Positions 34,001 through 45,539 are shown, counted from the first letter of the stretch. The stretch: DNA of 64,000 nucleotides from Helianthus annuus (GCF_002127325.2 NC_035439.2:138881901-138945900), one strand, 5' to 3'. Made by a program: numbers and translations. Notes: generated by a model from the letters alone, not told the origin.

Positions 34001-34291
34001 CCGTTATTTAACGTAATCAAAACTAACTGTTGAGTCGGTTTTGAACACAGGTGTATGTCGAGAGCCCGGATGAAGATCAAGCGTCAAGCAAGAACCGAAC
34101 ACATGTTTAATAAAGCTTCCGCAACGTTGTTTTGTCGTTATTCTAAACGACGAATTAAATCACATTATGTATATCGCTTAAATTATAAAAGTTTTTAACA
34201 AGCCCGTATTTTGTGTATAATTGCGATTGTAATTACATGATTATGAGTTTAAATTATACGAAAAATGTTAAATAATAACTAGGGTGTTACA
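31086..34291 (+). repeat. Y 3' LTR (3206 bp)
   Basis: Pairs with 25386-28590 along its whole length with one 1-bp indel. It ends GGTGTTACA followed by the target duplication CATTT. Confidence 0.93.
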
Positions 34292-35815
34292 CATTTAAGA
34301 GATATACAGTCAAGAAAATCAAGAGCAATGGTGATATATATGCGGATTAGACACCAAAAAATAAACACTCAAAAAATGGCTACAATTTAAGGAATGTGTT
34401 TACTGATGGCATCAGATTCCTAATTGATGGAGAAAGGTCTGGTGGCAAGAAAAGCTGCTTCCACGAGGTTGTCAAGTGTTTTCGCTCGACGATTCCAATC
34501 TTGGGAGATTGGTTTGGCCCTTGTTCCTGTAACTCGAATCCTAGCCCGGTATATCCCATTTTAGTTTTACACCATTGTGAACCTGATTCCTTTTTTACTC
34601 TCTGATCGAGGTTCTCGGCATTGAAAAATCTTCGTAAACTAAATCACACATGTATATGTTGACATTTAAGAGATATACAGTCAAGAAAATCAAAAGCAAT
34701 GGTGATATATATGCGGATTAGACACCAAAAAATAAACACTCAAAAAATGGCTACAATTTAAGGAATGTGTTTATTGATGGCATCAAATTCCTAATTGATG
34801 GAGAAAGGTCTGGTGGCAAAAAAAGCTGCTTCCAGGAGGTTGTCAAGTGTTTTCGCTCGACGATTCCATTCTTGGGTGGTTGGTTTGACCCTTGTTCCTG
34901 TAACTCGAATCCTAGCCCGGTATATCCCTTTTTAGTTTTACACCATTGTGAACCCAATGCCTTTTTTACTCTCTGATTGAGGTTCTCGACATTGAAAAAT
35001 CTTCGTAAACTAAATCACACGTGTATATGTTGACATTTAAGAGATATACAGTCAAGAAAATCAAGAGCAATTGTGATATATATACGGATTAGAAACCAAA
35101 ACATAAACACTCAAAACATCATTACAATTTAAGGAATGTGTTTAGTGACGGCATCAAATTCCTAATTAATGGAGAAAGGTCTGGTGGCAAGAGAAACTGC
35201 TTCCAGAAGATTGTCAAGTGTTTTCGCTCGACAATTCCATTCTTGGGTTGTTGGTTTGGCCCTTGTTCTTGTAACTCGAATCCTAGCCCGGTATATCCCA
35301 TTTTAGTTTTACACCATTGTGAACCTGATGCCTTTTTTACTCTCTGATCGAGATTCTTGGCATTGAAAAATCTTCGTAAACTAAATCACACGTGTATATG
35401 TAGACATTTAAGAGATATAAAGTCAAGAAAATCAAGAGCAATGGTGATATATATGCGGATTAGACACCAAAAAATAAACACTCAAAAAATGGCTACAATT
35501 AAAGGAATGTGTTTAGTGACGTCATCAGATTCCTAATTGATGGAGAAAGGTCTGGTGGCAAGAAAAGCTGCTTCCAGGAGGTTGTCAAGTGTTTTCGCTC
35601 GACGATTCCATTCTTGGGTGGTTGGTTTGCCCCTTATTCCTGTAACTCGAATCCTAGCCCGGTATATCCCATTTTAATTTTACACCATTGTGAACCTTAC
35701 GCCTTTTTTACTCTCTGATCGAGGTTCTCGGCATTGAAAAGTCTTCATAAACTAAATCACACGTGAATATGTTGACATTTAAGAGATATACAATCAAGAA
35801 AAGCAAGAGCAATGA
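34292..35815 (+). repeat. 371-bp tandem repeat array, about 4 units
   Basis: GACATTTAAGAGATATA begins units at 34661, 35032, 35403 and 35774, exactly 371 bp apart. The first unit starts at 34292 after the Y insertion and the last is cut at 35815. Units differ from one another at several percent of sites. Each carries a 69-codon plus-strand frame (34396-34605, 34767-34976, 35138-35347, 35509-35718); the minus strand is also open in most units. I do not recognise either reading. Confidence 0.92.
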
Positions 35816-38247
35816 TTTAGTTTACGTTAACTGAATCCGTGCAGGTACGCTAGCAAATAGACGCTTTCTCTATGTTAGCGTAGGTGAGAACGGATCAAAC
35901 ATATAAGAAAGAGAAGCATGAATGAAAATTTTGAATCCGTAGTTGATGTACATATCAAACTTGTAAGAATGAAAAGCATGAAGGAAGAGTTTGAATCCGT
36001 AGTTGATGCACGGATTCAAACATGGAAGAATGAAAAGTAAGAATGAAAGGTTTGAATCCATTGACGGATTCAAACATAAAAGAATACAAAGTATAAGAAA
36101 GGTAATAAGTGTAGGCAAATACAGACCTAATACAAAAGAGTAATATGTAATAATGAAAAGACTAAAATCCTTAAGTAAGTATAACATAGTGCGTAAGCGA
36201 TGAAAATAGCATTGTTGGGTTAACCATATCGCTTGACTAACGAAATGCATATGTATGTGTAAGTGCATGAATGGACACGTAAAGGGTAAGTCTTAGTTGA
36301 TTAATAAAAGGTAAATAAGAATGCATTAATAGTTTGGCTTTCTAAAAATCCAAATGGAGTTGTGATTATTAACTAGAAAGCAGGTAATAGTAAAATAATA
36401 TGAAAGGTTCGGTTTGTTAAACAAGCAAAAACCGTCGAAAGTTGTAGTAGCAAGAAAAACATTAGTTGAGAAGAGTACTGAATAAAGTTACGTGATAGAT
36501 ATATTGAAAATTAACTCATGAGAGAGTATTACGTAAGCAATGAAATGTATAATGTAGTATTGCTAGTAAGTTAAGGATTTATGGAAGAATATAGGTGAAT
36601 TAACACGGAATAAAATGAATAACCGAATGAAAATGATATGTTAAGAAACGGTCATGTATTGACCCGTTGCGAATGGGTCAAACAAATGAAAATGATATGC
36701 TAAGGAATGGTCATGTATTGGCCCGTTATAAATGGGTCGAACGAACTAATGTTTTAAAAGAATCTAGAAAGGGCTATTATGTAAACAAGTTGATTTGATA
36801 AACGCCATACTTGAAGGAATTTGAATGATATGTGCTAACCATTAATGTTACAGATGAGAATGGTGAAATTCTTGGCGTGATAAAGTAATAGAGCTGATGA
36901 AAGGATGCTCACGGGCGGGAGCTTAGTGCATGAATGAATGAAATCAATCCTGGTACAGAAGGAACTATGAAGAAGCGGATTAATCCGGCTTATGGATCAT
37001 CGATTTACGCAATGAAGACGAGGCCAGTAAAATGTTTAGCTCATGATTGATAAGTAAGAATTGGTAGATAGAATATTACCCACAAATAAACAAACGGTAA
37101 AATAAGTATGGTATAATATGTAATGTATGACCTTTAAAGGTCAATTTAGGAGGAAATTTCAACCCACAATTGTGGTCATTAAGAGGAAATATGAAAATTT
37201 TTGAGTAAGAATTTGGGGTAATGGTTGAATACTCGTACGATGAACTTGCGTTTCATGCTTACATGTATGGTAAAAAAAGTGCATGAAGGGAGCTAATCAT
37301 AAAGTGACATGAGTGAAATGATTCTAAATTCGACCTAAGGATGTGCATAGTATATGTTGATAGCAAACGTAGAATGATGCTTAACTCTTGGGTTAAGTAC
37401 GCATAAGTGAGTAAGAAATAGCAGTTATGTTTCGTTAATGATACCATAATTGAATGTTTATGGTATTTATATACCCATATGCTCACCTTTCGTGTGGATA
37501 TGAAAGTAATTAGAAAAAAGCATTAGTAATGAAATGTTGTGGTTTGCTCAAGACGAACGAAAATGAATTAATAACTACCTAGAGATAGTGACAACCCCAA
37601 ACGAATGTTGGCAATATGCGCATATACATGGTTTAAATTACCATGTGCCAATAAAAGTACTCGGGAAGAATGCTAATAATATAATACCGAAGTAAACTCA
37701 CAATAGGTACTCATGTGACTAACGCTAGAATGGAATAACATGTATGACACACGTGAAAGATGGAAAATTAACCAATCCACCATGATTGGTAAATGTATGA
37801 AAGTTAAATATTTAATTAAGAAGGCAAGAACAAGACATATACTTATGGATGTGCGTGAATGCTACTTCATTAATGAGTCACAAGTGTTTTCGTTTTGAAA
37901 TGAGCATCTTGAATAAATAGAATGAAAAAGTAATAGTAGAAGTACTCGGTATGTCATAAGGAATCAATGCATGAAAACATGTAATTATAATTGTTCACGA
38001 CGAAGTCTCTATGCGAGCCATGAGTAGGTTCATGTAATAGTATACTTTAGGATATATTGAAGGAATAAGTATGCGGTGATGATATTTGCTGGGGAACTAG
38101 CATTTTACAAGAATTCGAAATCTAAAGGTATGCATTCTAGGAATGCGTTGTAAGTATGTGGATGGAAGGATTATCATTATAGTCAGAAAGTAAAAGTAGT
38201 TATCGTTTGATAGAAATGAACAAGGTTTAGGGGACGAAACCTCCTTT
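35816..38247 (+). other. Z internal region, no coding evidence
   Basis: About 2.4 kb with two degenerate tandem repeats: three to four units of about 55-60 bp around TTTGAATCCGTAGTTGATG (35896-36110), and two units of about 59 bp around GGTCATGTATTGRCCCGTT (36626-36745). No retroelement protein motif in any frame. Confidence 0.7.
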
Positions 38248-38258
38248 AAGGGGGTAGA
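38248..38258 (+). promoter_or_regulatory. Z polypurine tract
   Basis: AAGGGGGTAGA, directly before the LTR start at 38261. Confidence 0.85.
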
Positions 38259-38260
38259 CT

Positions 38261-40593
38261 TGTAACGCCCAAAAAATCTAATATTTGATAAATAAAGGCA
38301 TTTACTAGAATTATGTGTGAAATAACTTAACTAGGTTTGACTAACTAGGATTATTTAACTTGGTTTGTTTATCTATATTAGTCACGAGAAGGAAAGAAAT
38401 AAATTATCAAAACTACAAGGGTTGATCTTGCACATTTTAAATAAAGTTTGGTTAAGTAGTAGAAGACCACAAACCTCAGATATAAGTCTGATGTTGGTGT
38501 CGATGCAAGCCAAGGAGCCAAGAAGGGTTCCTCATGGTGATGAAATGTTAAAGAATTGAAGCAAAATCCAGCCTTAATTCTCTTGCATGTGTAGAGATTC
38601 TACATCAATAAGCTATGAAACAAGTGGTAAGTTGTAATTTCAGATTTGATGATCTTGTATGGAGTGGGTTTATGTTTAATCCATGAAATTGTATGAAATT
38701 AATCATGAATATCTGTTAGAATCATCAAATAGGACTTGAATTATGAAGGATTTTAAGTAATTTGATGATTGAAGTTGAAACCCACCATTGATGGTGAAGG
38801 TAGCAACATGGGTGAATCACCCATGTTCAAATCATGTGCAAATTCGATTGATTATGTTGAATAAGATGAACTCTTGCAAGTTGGGTTGAATATGGTATGA
38901 AGTTAGTTTAATGTTTTGGTTGTGTTGATGCTTGAAAGTAAGAACTTGGAAGATTATGCATGAATTAGTTGTACATTACGCATTAAATGGTGTATGCACA
39001 CCAAGTGTTTGATAAAATGTCTAAATGACAACAATACGTAAAAAAATGTACGCAAATTGTGGGTAAATAAGTATAGAAGGAGATAATGATATATTTCTTA
39101 GCAAACTAACATGAAAGGTGTGTTTTAGATAGAAATCATGTGGAAAAAGTTGATTGTTAGTATGATGTGGTAGGAGTGTGCTATAGGAGCTTGTACTCTA
39201 TGTATAAAGATATGGCACTCCTAATGCATTTAGTTGATTGTGTAGTTGGGATCAAGGGGTGAAAGTGGTGTCATTGTATGATATGTGTATTTTTCTAGTA
39301 AGGATAATGTTGGGTTCAAGAATAGTGCTAAATTAGTTAATCTTGAATGATGTTGCTAGTTGTGAAATGAATGCAATATTAGAATTTACGTTTATACTAA
39401 TGATGTGGTAACCATGATGACATGAAAGTATAGGATCATGTCAAGGTGGGGGAAAGCATAGAAGGCTAATGGAAAGGATATGAGGAAGCATGTACGAAAC
39501 GGGCACTTGAGGTAAGTGAATTTCGTAACTCACTTCTTAGTATATAAATGAAATGTGTTTTATGAATGTTATGAGTCATGAAGGAAAGGTTGTGAAATGT
39601 AAATAAATGAGGTAAGGAATGTTGTAGTAGGTTGCTTATAGTTCATAAGTAACGAGAATGCTTGGTGAGATCAAACGGGTCAAAACATGGAAAGTATTAT
39701 GATGAGATATAGTGGTTGGTTTGATTTACGGTAAAGTGATAGAAGGATATATAATATAAATGTTAGACGGGTAAGCCTTGGGAAACGAATAATGATCATG
39801 GAATCGTATGTGTGGGTTGTATATAGTTATGGGACTAAACTTGAATGGACAAGCGAGATTTGATATATTATTATATGTGTAAGGATAAAAATTATTTCGT
39901 TTAAGATAGGATTTTAGTCGGATAGTTATGCGCATGAATAAGTATGGCATTTATATGTGTTTGAGTGAATTGGTTTATGTGCAATGATGGATCGATGGAT
40001 TTGTGGTAGATATATGTAGTATGAATTCTTATGTGTGTTGTAGTCAAATGAAAGACACTAATGGTAGGTAGTTCCGTGAAAACATTATGTCTTCAATATG
40101 TTAAGAATTCTGGATCGCTAACCGTGTTATTATTATTGAGAATGAAATGAAAAGTGCAGGTACGCTAACATAGAGAAAGAGTGTTGATGTCTGGATGTAA
40201 TGCATGAATGAGGAAGGATAATAGAATGAAACATCTTATGTCGTCTGAAGCACGATATGTTCCTTTAGTTTCGTGTTTATAGTATATGTAAGATGTCACC
40301 ATATACTAATGTTTGAATTGTTTATGATGACCGCAAGTCACTTAAACCATTGTTATTATCGAAGGATAAACGGTGGAGATCGAGCTAAAGAGCTTGGACT
40401 ATACGGAAAGAGGTTATCACCTTGACATATTTGAATGATTTAATCACTATGTCAATTACGTATGAATGATGTAACTTCTTTTAAAGAAGTCATTTTAATG
40501 GTTTACAATTGTGTAATTCATTTGTGAAGAAAGAATTTTTATGGTTCGAAATTCTGCTGCGTCTTAATGGTTTAAACTTCTCGGGGTGTTACA
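38261..40593 (+). repeat. Z 3' LTR (2333 bp)
   Basis: Starts TGTAACGCCC and ends GGGGTGTTACA. It has a donor-like GAG|GTAAGTG at 39512. TTAAA (40594-40598) would be half of the target duplication; the partner is lost. Confidence 0.85.
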
Positions 40594-41186
40594 TTAAACA
40601 AAGAATTACAACTCAGCCTAGCGACCTTTAAGATAAATGGTAAGTACCTTTAAGACTTTAAGATAAAAAAGAATTCTCAACTTTGATTTATATATAAAGT
40701 AGTAACAAAATTTACTTAAAATTTATAAATAATTATAAAAACTTACTAATAGCACGTTCTTTACATTTTTTTTAACTCAATACGCAAATATGTATAAATT
40801 TTTTGAACAATAAAATTGGTAGGGCCAGAGGATTTTTAGGCAAAATAATTAGCGGAAGCGGACCAATATAATTTTAAATTTTTCAGACGACAAATCAGAA
40901 ATAAACATTTTTTTTAATTTTGTTTATAGAATTGATCATACCCACCTTCTAGTAAGGCTTACCTTTTCATTTTTTCTACACGGGCACAATATATGTGAAT
41001 ATGTGATGTGCGTTAATGCCAAACAACAATAGTCATCTTTGTCAAAATCTACCGGCTTCAAACATCTAGAATCACACAACACGTATATAACCTAAGACTC
41101 CACAACCACTATATAATATATATATCTTGAATAAATAACATAACGTTTTCACTTTTCAGCCCCTTCATTATCCTACAAAAAAAACC
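40594..41186 (+). other. Upstream region of the 139-aa gene
   Basis: AT-rich, no genes. A TATA-like run (CTATATAATATATATA, 41109-41124) lies about 65-75 bp before the ATG at 41187, giving a predicted short 5' UTR. Confidence 0.55.
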
Positions 41187-41606
41187 ATGCAGAAATATTC
41201 TAAGGATGAACCAAAGAAGACGGTGTCGTTTGGCAAGGTTCGAGTTCACGGTGAGATGGTTGCAACTGAAGAGCGTTCCAAAGAGAAGCAAGGCTCGATG
41301 GTGGTTGCGGAAAGAAGTAGATTGGAATCTCCGACGAAGTCTACCTGCCAAGTGTTTATGTTTGGGTTTGGAACCGGAAAGTTTCCTACAAAGATGGAGT
41401 TGAGTGACATAAAACAAAGGCAATTGCGACGACAGGCTACAGACACCGTGCCCGATGGTGGTGAGGATGAAAGTGACCGCCGGAGAGGTGGGAAGAAGGG
41501 GTGGTGGTTGTTGATTGATGTTTTTAGATGTGGTGGTGGATATGAAGAAGAGGTGGCTGTGAAAGACTTACAAGTGTCGTTTCCGACGCTCAAAAAATTT
41601 GACTAA
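41187..41606 (+). CDS. Small basic plant protein (139 aa), unrecognised
   Basis: Intron-less ORF in a region otherwise poor in ORFs. Context AAACCATGC is good for plant initiation, a TATA-like run sits at the expected distance, and AATAAA lies 240 bp after the stop (41846). G+C content rises sharply relative to the flanks. The protein is rich in Lys, Arg and Glu. It has a central hydrophobic block F-M-F-G-F-G-T-G-K-F (about 57-66) followed by a K-M-E-L-S-D-I-K-Q-R-Q-L-R-R basic helix, an acidic linker, then a G-K-K-G-W-W-L-L-I-D-V-F-R-C block and a G-G-G-Y-E-E-E motif. No signal peptide. I have no family name and claim no function. Minus-strand and +1 frame ORFs here are shadows. Confidence 0.65.
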   Translation: MQKYSKDEPKKTVSFGKVRVHGEMVATEERSKEKQGSMVVAERSRLESPTKSTCQVFMFGFGTGKFPTKMELSDIKQRQLRRQATDTVPDGGEDESDRRRGGKKGWWLLIDVFRCGGGYEEEVAVKDLQVSFPTLKKFD

Positions 41607-42013
41607 GTATGATCAAGTTATTTTTTTAACGGCAAACTAACTTACTTCTAGAATACTTCAATGCCTGCACTTTACAGGATTAGAGTCCTTCATATCTTCG
41701 ATAGATGAGAGACACCTTACCAGTTAGTCAGTTACCACCACAGGATATCCTCGTTGGGGACTAGCTTCGGTTTCATAACGCTTATTGATAATGAAACATT
41801 TATTGAAATTATATGTTACATATTTTAAACGTTACAATTTCCTTGAATAAAAGTAATAATGCTCTTTTAGGCTTTTTCATCCTACAATGTATAAAGAAAG
41901 TATTGGTAAAATTGTCTTTTTTCATTATTTTTATTGTATATTCCCCTTAATAAGTATTAAGCTGTCATAATTCAGTTTTGTTGTTGCTATCAATATGAAT
42001 GTAGATATATTAA
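41607..42013. other. Downstream region of the 139-aa gene
   Basis: AT-rich. A polyadenylation-like AATAAA is at 41846-41851. Nothing else recognised. Confidence 0.5.
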
Positions 42014-42160
42014 TTTTTTTTTTTTTTTAATGAATGGCAACGCTTACACCCTCTAAATTACACCAAATAAATTTTGAACTACTCCTTGCTTGGAATTAAC
42101 CTAAGACCTTCTTTCTAAGAGGCATAAGCCTCTACCAAGTGGGCTAGCCCCACATTGGCA
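42014..42160 (-). mobile_element. SINE-like tRNA-derived insertion
   Basis: On the minus strand a pol III box A-like TAGCCCACTTGG is followed about 35 bp later by a box B-like GGTTAATTCC, then a short body and an A15 tail (T15 at 42014-42028). That is the order of a plant SINE. I could not see clear target duplications. A decayed tRNA gene is the alternative. Confidence 0.5.
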
Positions 42161-42698
42161 TTATTTTCTATTTGTATTTAAGTTTCCCTTCGTTTCATTT
42201 TCAAACATCCGCACTCAAATCTCCATGGCAATTAATGTCACAAAACGAGACAATAAACATCTTATTAATCTGTTTCTTTGATTGGTACATATTCCTAAAA
42301 AATACTTAAATATACAAATAATTATGTCACTATCTATAAGTCTTGCATACAAAGACCCTCTCTCTCTATATATATAGTGTTTAAATAAACGAGTAGTTAA
42401 ACCAATAGGTTGATCTTATAAGAACCAGTTAGCTTGAATCTGACTCAAAACGGTTATACTAAATCAAACCTACAAATTTTAATCTAGAGTTTCATGTCAC
42501 GTCAGAAATTTACGCTGATATAAAGAAGAAATCTATGATTTCCTATCATATTTTGATATAAGTATTTTTTTTGTTATGTCACACAAATATATAGGATTGC
42601 ATAATAATAAAAAAGATGGTAAGATGTATAGGTTTGTGAGGTTTTCATATTACCATTATCAAAGTTATTACCATTATCAAAGTTATGCAAAATCCTAA
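42161..42698. other. AT-rich intergenic region
   Basis: No gene or element recognised. A CATTATCAAAGTTATTAC direct duplication lies just before the Helitron (about 42652-42685). Confidence 0.5.
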
Positions 42699-43881
42699 TC
42701 TATACTATATAGAAACTTCTAAAGGGACACGTGTCATTCATTTGAGCGCTCTCTTCTATTTAATTTTAAATATTTATTTTTTATAATTTATAATTAAAAG
42801 TAGTCATTATATCACATAAGTAGTTATTAATATTAATTAAAGTATTAGTTTCGTAGATTTTGAAACAACCCATAACAATCTTATAGATAATTTTTTTTGA
42901 ATTAATAATTATGTTTGTTGATAAACATTCGAGGTAATTAAAAGAAATATATATATCATTAGTTCCTTTTTGTAAATAAGAAACTATATTCTATAAAAAA
43001 AAGCGGTTCAGTTTTTGAAACAAAATTACGTAAGATTCAAAAATAAAAAGTATAATTTAAATTTAAGAATCTTTCTTATATGTTTACATTTAAGTTAGTA
43101 TATTTAACCTTTTAATTAAAAATGTTCACATAAACCTAACGTTCTAATCTCTTTTATGTTTCTCCAAAGTTTTTTTAAGACATTTTCTTTTATATTACTT
43201 TGGAGATTATGTAATTTATATATTAAATTTTGTTATTGTTGTATGCAATAAATAAATCATCTCAATTATAAATAAACATGTTGATGTTTTTATTATAAAT
43301 ACTTAATATTCAAGAATAAAATTAATAATTTCTAAAAGTATGGGTTAAACGCTTGAACAACTTATACTTAAACATAAAAATAAATGGTTTTTTCGGTTAC
43401 TGCTCGGTTATTTCGGTTTTCTGCTCAGCCCTAACCATTTGGTTGGAGAATACACCACTTTATCACCAGGCTATCCCCTTAAGGACATATCTCATTTACT
43501 ATTTTCATACTTTTTTCTCCCTATTGTACAATTATTGCCGCTTATTAAAAGCTACCTAATTCAATATTTTATTGATCCAACCACGTATAATACATATGCT
43601 TTAACCTAATAATAAATAAACAAAACAAAGTACAATGTTATAAATAATAAACAGTGCATCAACATTCATTTTTTAAGACACATTTTGATGACTGTATGAG
43701 TTAATCGATTAAATTACATTTTATTCAACTTGTGTTATACACAGTTTTATTCAATCATTATAATACACCGTTTTATTCAACCAGTGCAACACACAAGTCC
43801 TTTTTAAGAAATAATTTTTTATCACTTCATATATAAAACTATATTTATTTAACCCGTGTAACACACGGGGTTCTAACCTAG
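42699..43881 (+). mobile_element. Non-autonomous Helitron (1183 bp)
   Basis: 5' end TCTATACTATATAG after an A, 3' end CTAG (43878-43881) before a T, and a hairpin (CCCGTGT-AAC-ACACGGG, 43853-43869) eight bases upstream of CTAG. These are the three defining Helitron marks, including insertion between A and T. No RepHel protein is encoded. Just inside the 3' end (43727-43800) are degenerate repeats of GTTTTATTCAA-x-CAGTGYAACACAC type that resemble the terminal hairpin region. Confidence 0.85.
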
Positions 43882-43971
43882 TTAACCTATATAGCTAATT
43901 AAGTTAAGTATAATATCATATCCATAGACATGTGGTCAATATTATAAATTTTTTTTTATTATAAAAGTAAG

Positions 43972-45475
43972 GGTGGAGATATAATAGGAAGTTTATTTGG
44001 TTAGGAAGGCTAGTAAGTGATCTTGACTATCCATTAAGTTAATCAAGGGCTAAGATTAAATCAGGGAAATTGAAAGGAAGAAAAGAGGCGCGTGAGTTTG
44101 TTCAAGGGCATTCTAGTCAATCCAAGTCAATAGTTTCTCTCTCCTCCAATTCACCCCCATTTTTTAAACGTTAATAACTCCTTCATACGACATTATTTTT
44201 TTATAAAAATTGAACCAAAAAAACGAGGGTTTTTTTATCTTTAAAACGAGTATACTATTGCTATATTTAAAAAAAAATTTAAACCCAGTTGTGTAAAACG
44301 CAATAGAAAAACCACCAGTTACGTAAAACGCAATGAAAAAAAAACCTAAAAAATGACATTTTTCTAAAACGCAATGCACCAAAAACACAAAGAAATGACT
44401 TATTTGTAAAACGCAATGGCCAGAAAACACAAAGAAATGTCTTATTTCTAAAACGCAATTGACTGAAAACACATAAAAAAGTGTTTTACCTAAAACACAA
44501 TGCACAAAAAACACAAAGAAATGTCTTATTTGTAAAACGCAATGGCCAGAAAACACTTAAAAATGTCTAATTTCTAAAACGCAATGACCTAAAAAAACAA
44601 AAGAAAGTGTTCTCTGTAAAACGCAATGGACCGAAAACACCTAAAAATGTGTTTTACCTAAAACGCAATGACTAAAAACACTTCAAAAATGTGTTTTACC
44701 TAAAACGCAATGACTAAAGATACATAAAAATGTGTTTTTTCTAAAACGCAATAGCCAGAAAACACATAAAACTCTCTTATTTCTAAAACGCAATGGACAC
44801 ATAAAACTGTTTGTGAACTGTTTGTGAATTGTTTGTGAACTGTCTGTGAACTGTCTGAATTGTCTACGAATTACTGTCTTCGAAATGAGCCAATTTCTTG
44901 GAAATTAATTTTTCTGATGCGTTTTTAGTACAGCAATTTAATCGATAGGGGCTACCCCTTGGACCCCGCCAGGGGTTGCCGCCCCCAGACCCCCGCCAAG
45001 ATCATAAAACGCAATGAATAAATAAAAACCCAGATCGTGAAAATGAAATTAAAGAATTTCTTACATGGATCGAAGCCGGTTTCTTCATCAATTGACGAAA
45101 TTTGAATGATAGAAACACTTATCAGCGATTGAATCGAACAAATCGAGTGATTATCTTCAAAATCACCAGAAAAAACGAGATTTTGAATGAAATCAAACTG
45201 GGTTTTCTTCGAAAAAAGCTGAAGAACACGTTGATCGGGTGGTTGAATCATTGATTGATGACGAAAATCACACTATCATATAGTGATTATTGAGATAGTA
45301 AGTGAAGAAAAGGTTGGAGATGGTGGGTTTTGAAGTAACTGGGGAGAAGAAGGAAGAAGAAATGATGAGATTGACTAAAATACCCTTTCTCTTTATTTTA
45401 AAATTTGCCACATGTCATAATCCTATGGCTTCCTATCATTCCTAGCCAAAATTAACTTTCTATTTAATCTTTTCC
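43972..45475. mobile_element. Candidate TIR DNA transposon (MULE-like?)
   Basis: The left end (GGTGGAGATATAATAGGAAG..., 43972 on) and the reverse complement of the right end (GGAAAAGATTAAATAGAAAG..., ending 45475) match at roughly three quarters of about 40 positions. TATAAAAGT (left flank) and TATAAAAAT (right flank) could be a 9-bp target duplication, but on the left three bases lie between it and my TIR start. The interior holds the TAAAACGCAAT array and a GC-rich block. No transposase. Confidence 0.4.
44294..44795. repeat. TAAAACGCAATG repeat array, about 12 copies
   Basis: The 10-mer AAAACGCAAT recurs every 30-60 bp, often preceded by CTTATTTCT or TTTACC and followed by GGCCAGAAAACAC. 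One further copy is at about 45005. An 11-bp repeat, CTGTTTGTGAA, follows (44806-44868). The minus-strand 130-codon frame across the array is an artefact. Confidence 0.85.
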
Positions 45476-45539
45476 TATAAAAATAAAAACAAAGATATTG
45501 ATTTATTTGAATTCAACTAAATTGCAATATGATTAATAA

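Larger units (their letters stand above)
25386..34291 (+). mobile_element. Y: complete non-coding LTR retrotransposon (LARD type)
   Basis: Plus-strand element of 8906 bp with LTRs 25386-28590 and 31086-34291, primer site TGGTATCAAAGCC and a polypurine tract. It is flanked by a perfect 5-bp duplication CATTT (25381-25385 and 34292-34296). The 2.5-kb interior has no Gag, RT or integrase in any frame, so it depends on a partner. The LTRs differ at about 33 of 3205 sites by eye. The region before the polypurine tract (GAGGACGAAACCTC) and the LTR ends resemble Ty3/gypsy elements. Confidence 0.93.
35816..40593 (+). mobile_element. Z: 5'-truncated LTR retrotransposon
   Basis: Plus-strand element recognised by a polypurine tract (38248-38258) followed by a 3' LTR (38261-40593). 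The polypurine region matches that of Y (GGACGAAACCTC then TTTAAGGGGG-TAGACT), so the two are related types, but the LTRs are not alike. There is no 5' LTR or primer site: satellite sequence joins straight to internal sequence at about 35815/35816. No coding domain is seen. Confidence 0.8.

Noticed and set aside
34292..34660. A 5' LTR for Z hidden in the satellite array
   Set aside because: None of the satellite units matches the Z LTR (38261-40593), and there is no primer site before 35816.
41246..41593. 115-codon minus-strand ORF opposite the 139-aa gene
   Set aside because: Shadow of the plus-strand gene. The plus strand has the better start context, TATA-like run and polyadenylation signal.
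44164..44556. 130-codon minus-strand ORF rich in Phe/His/Cys
   Set aside because: Translation of the TAAAACGCAAT repeat array; no start context and no domain.
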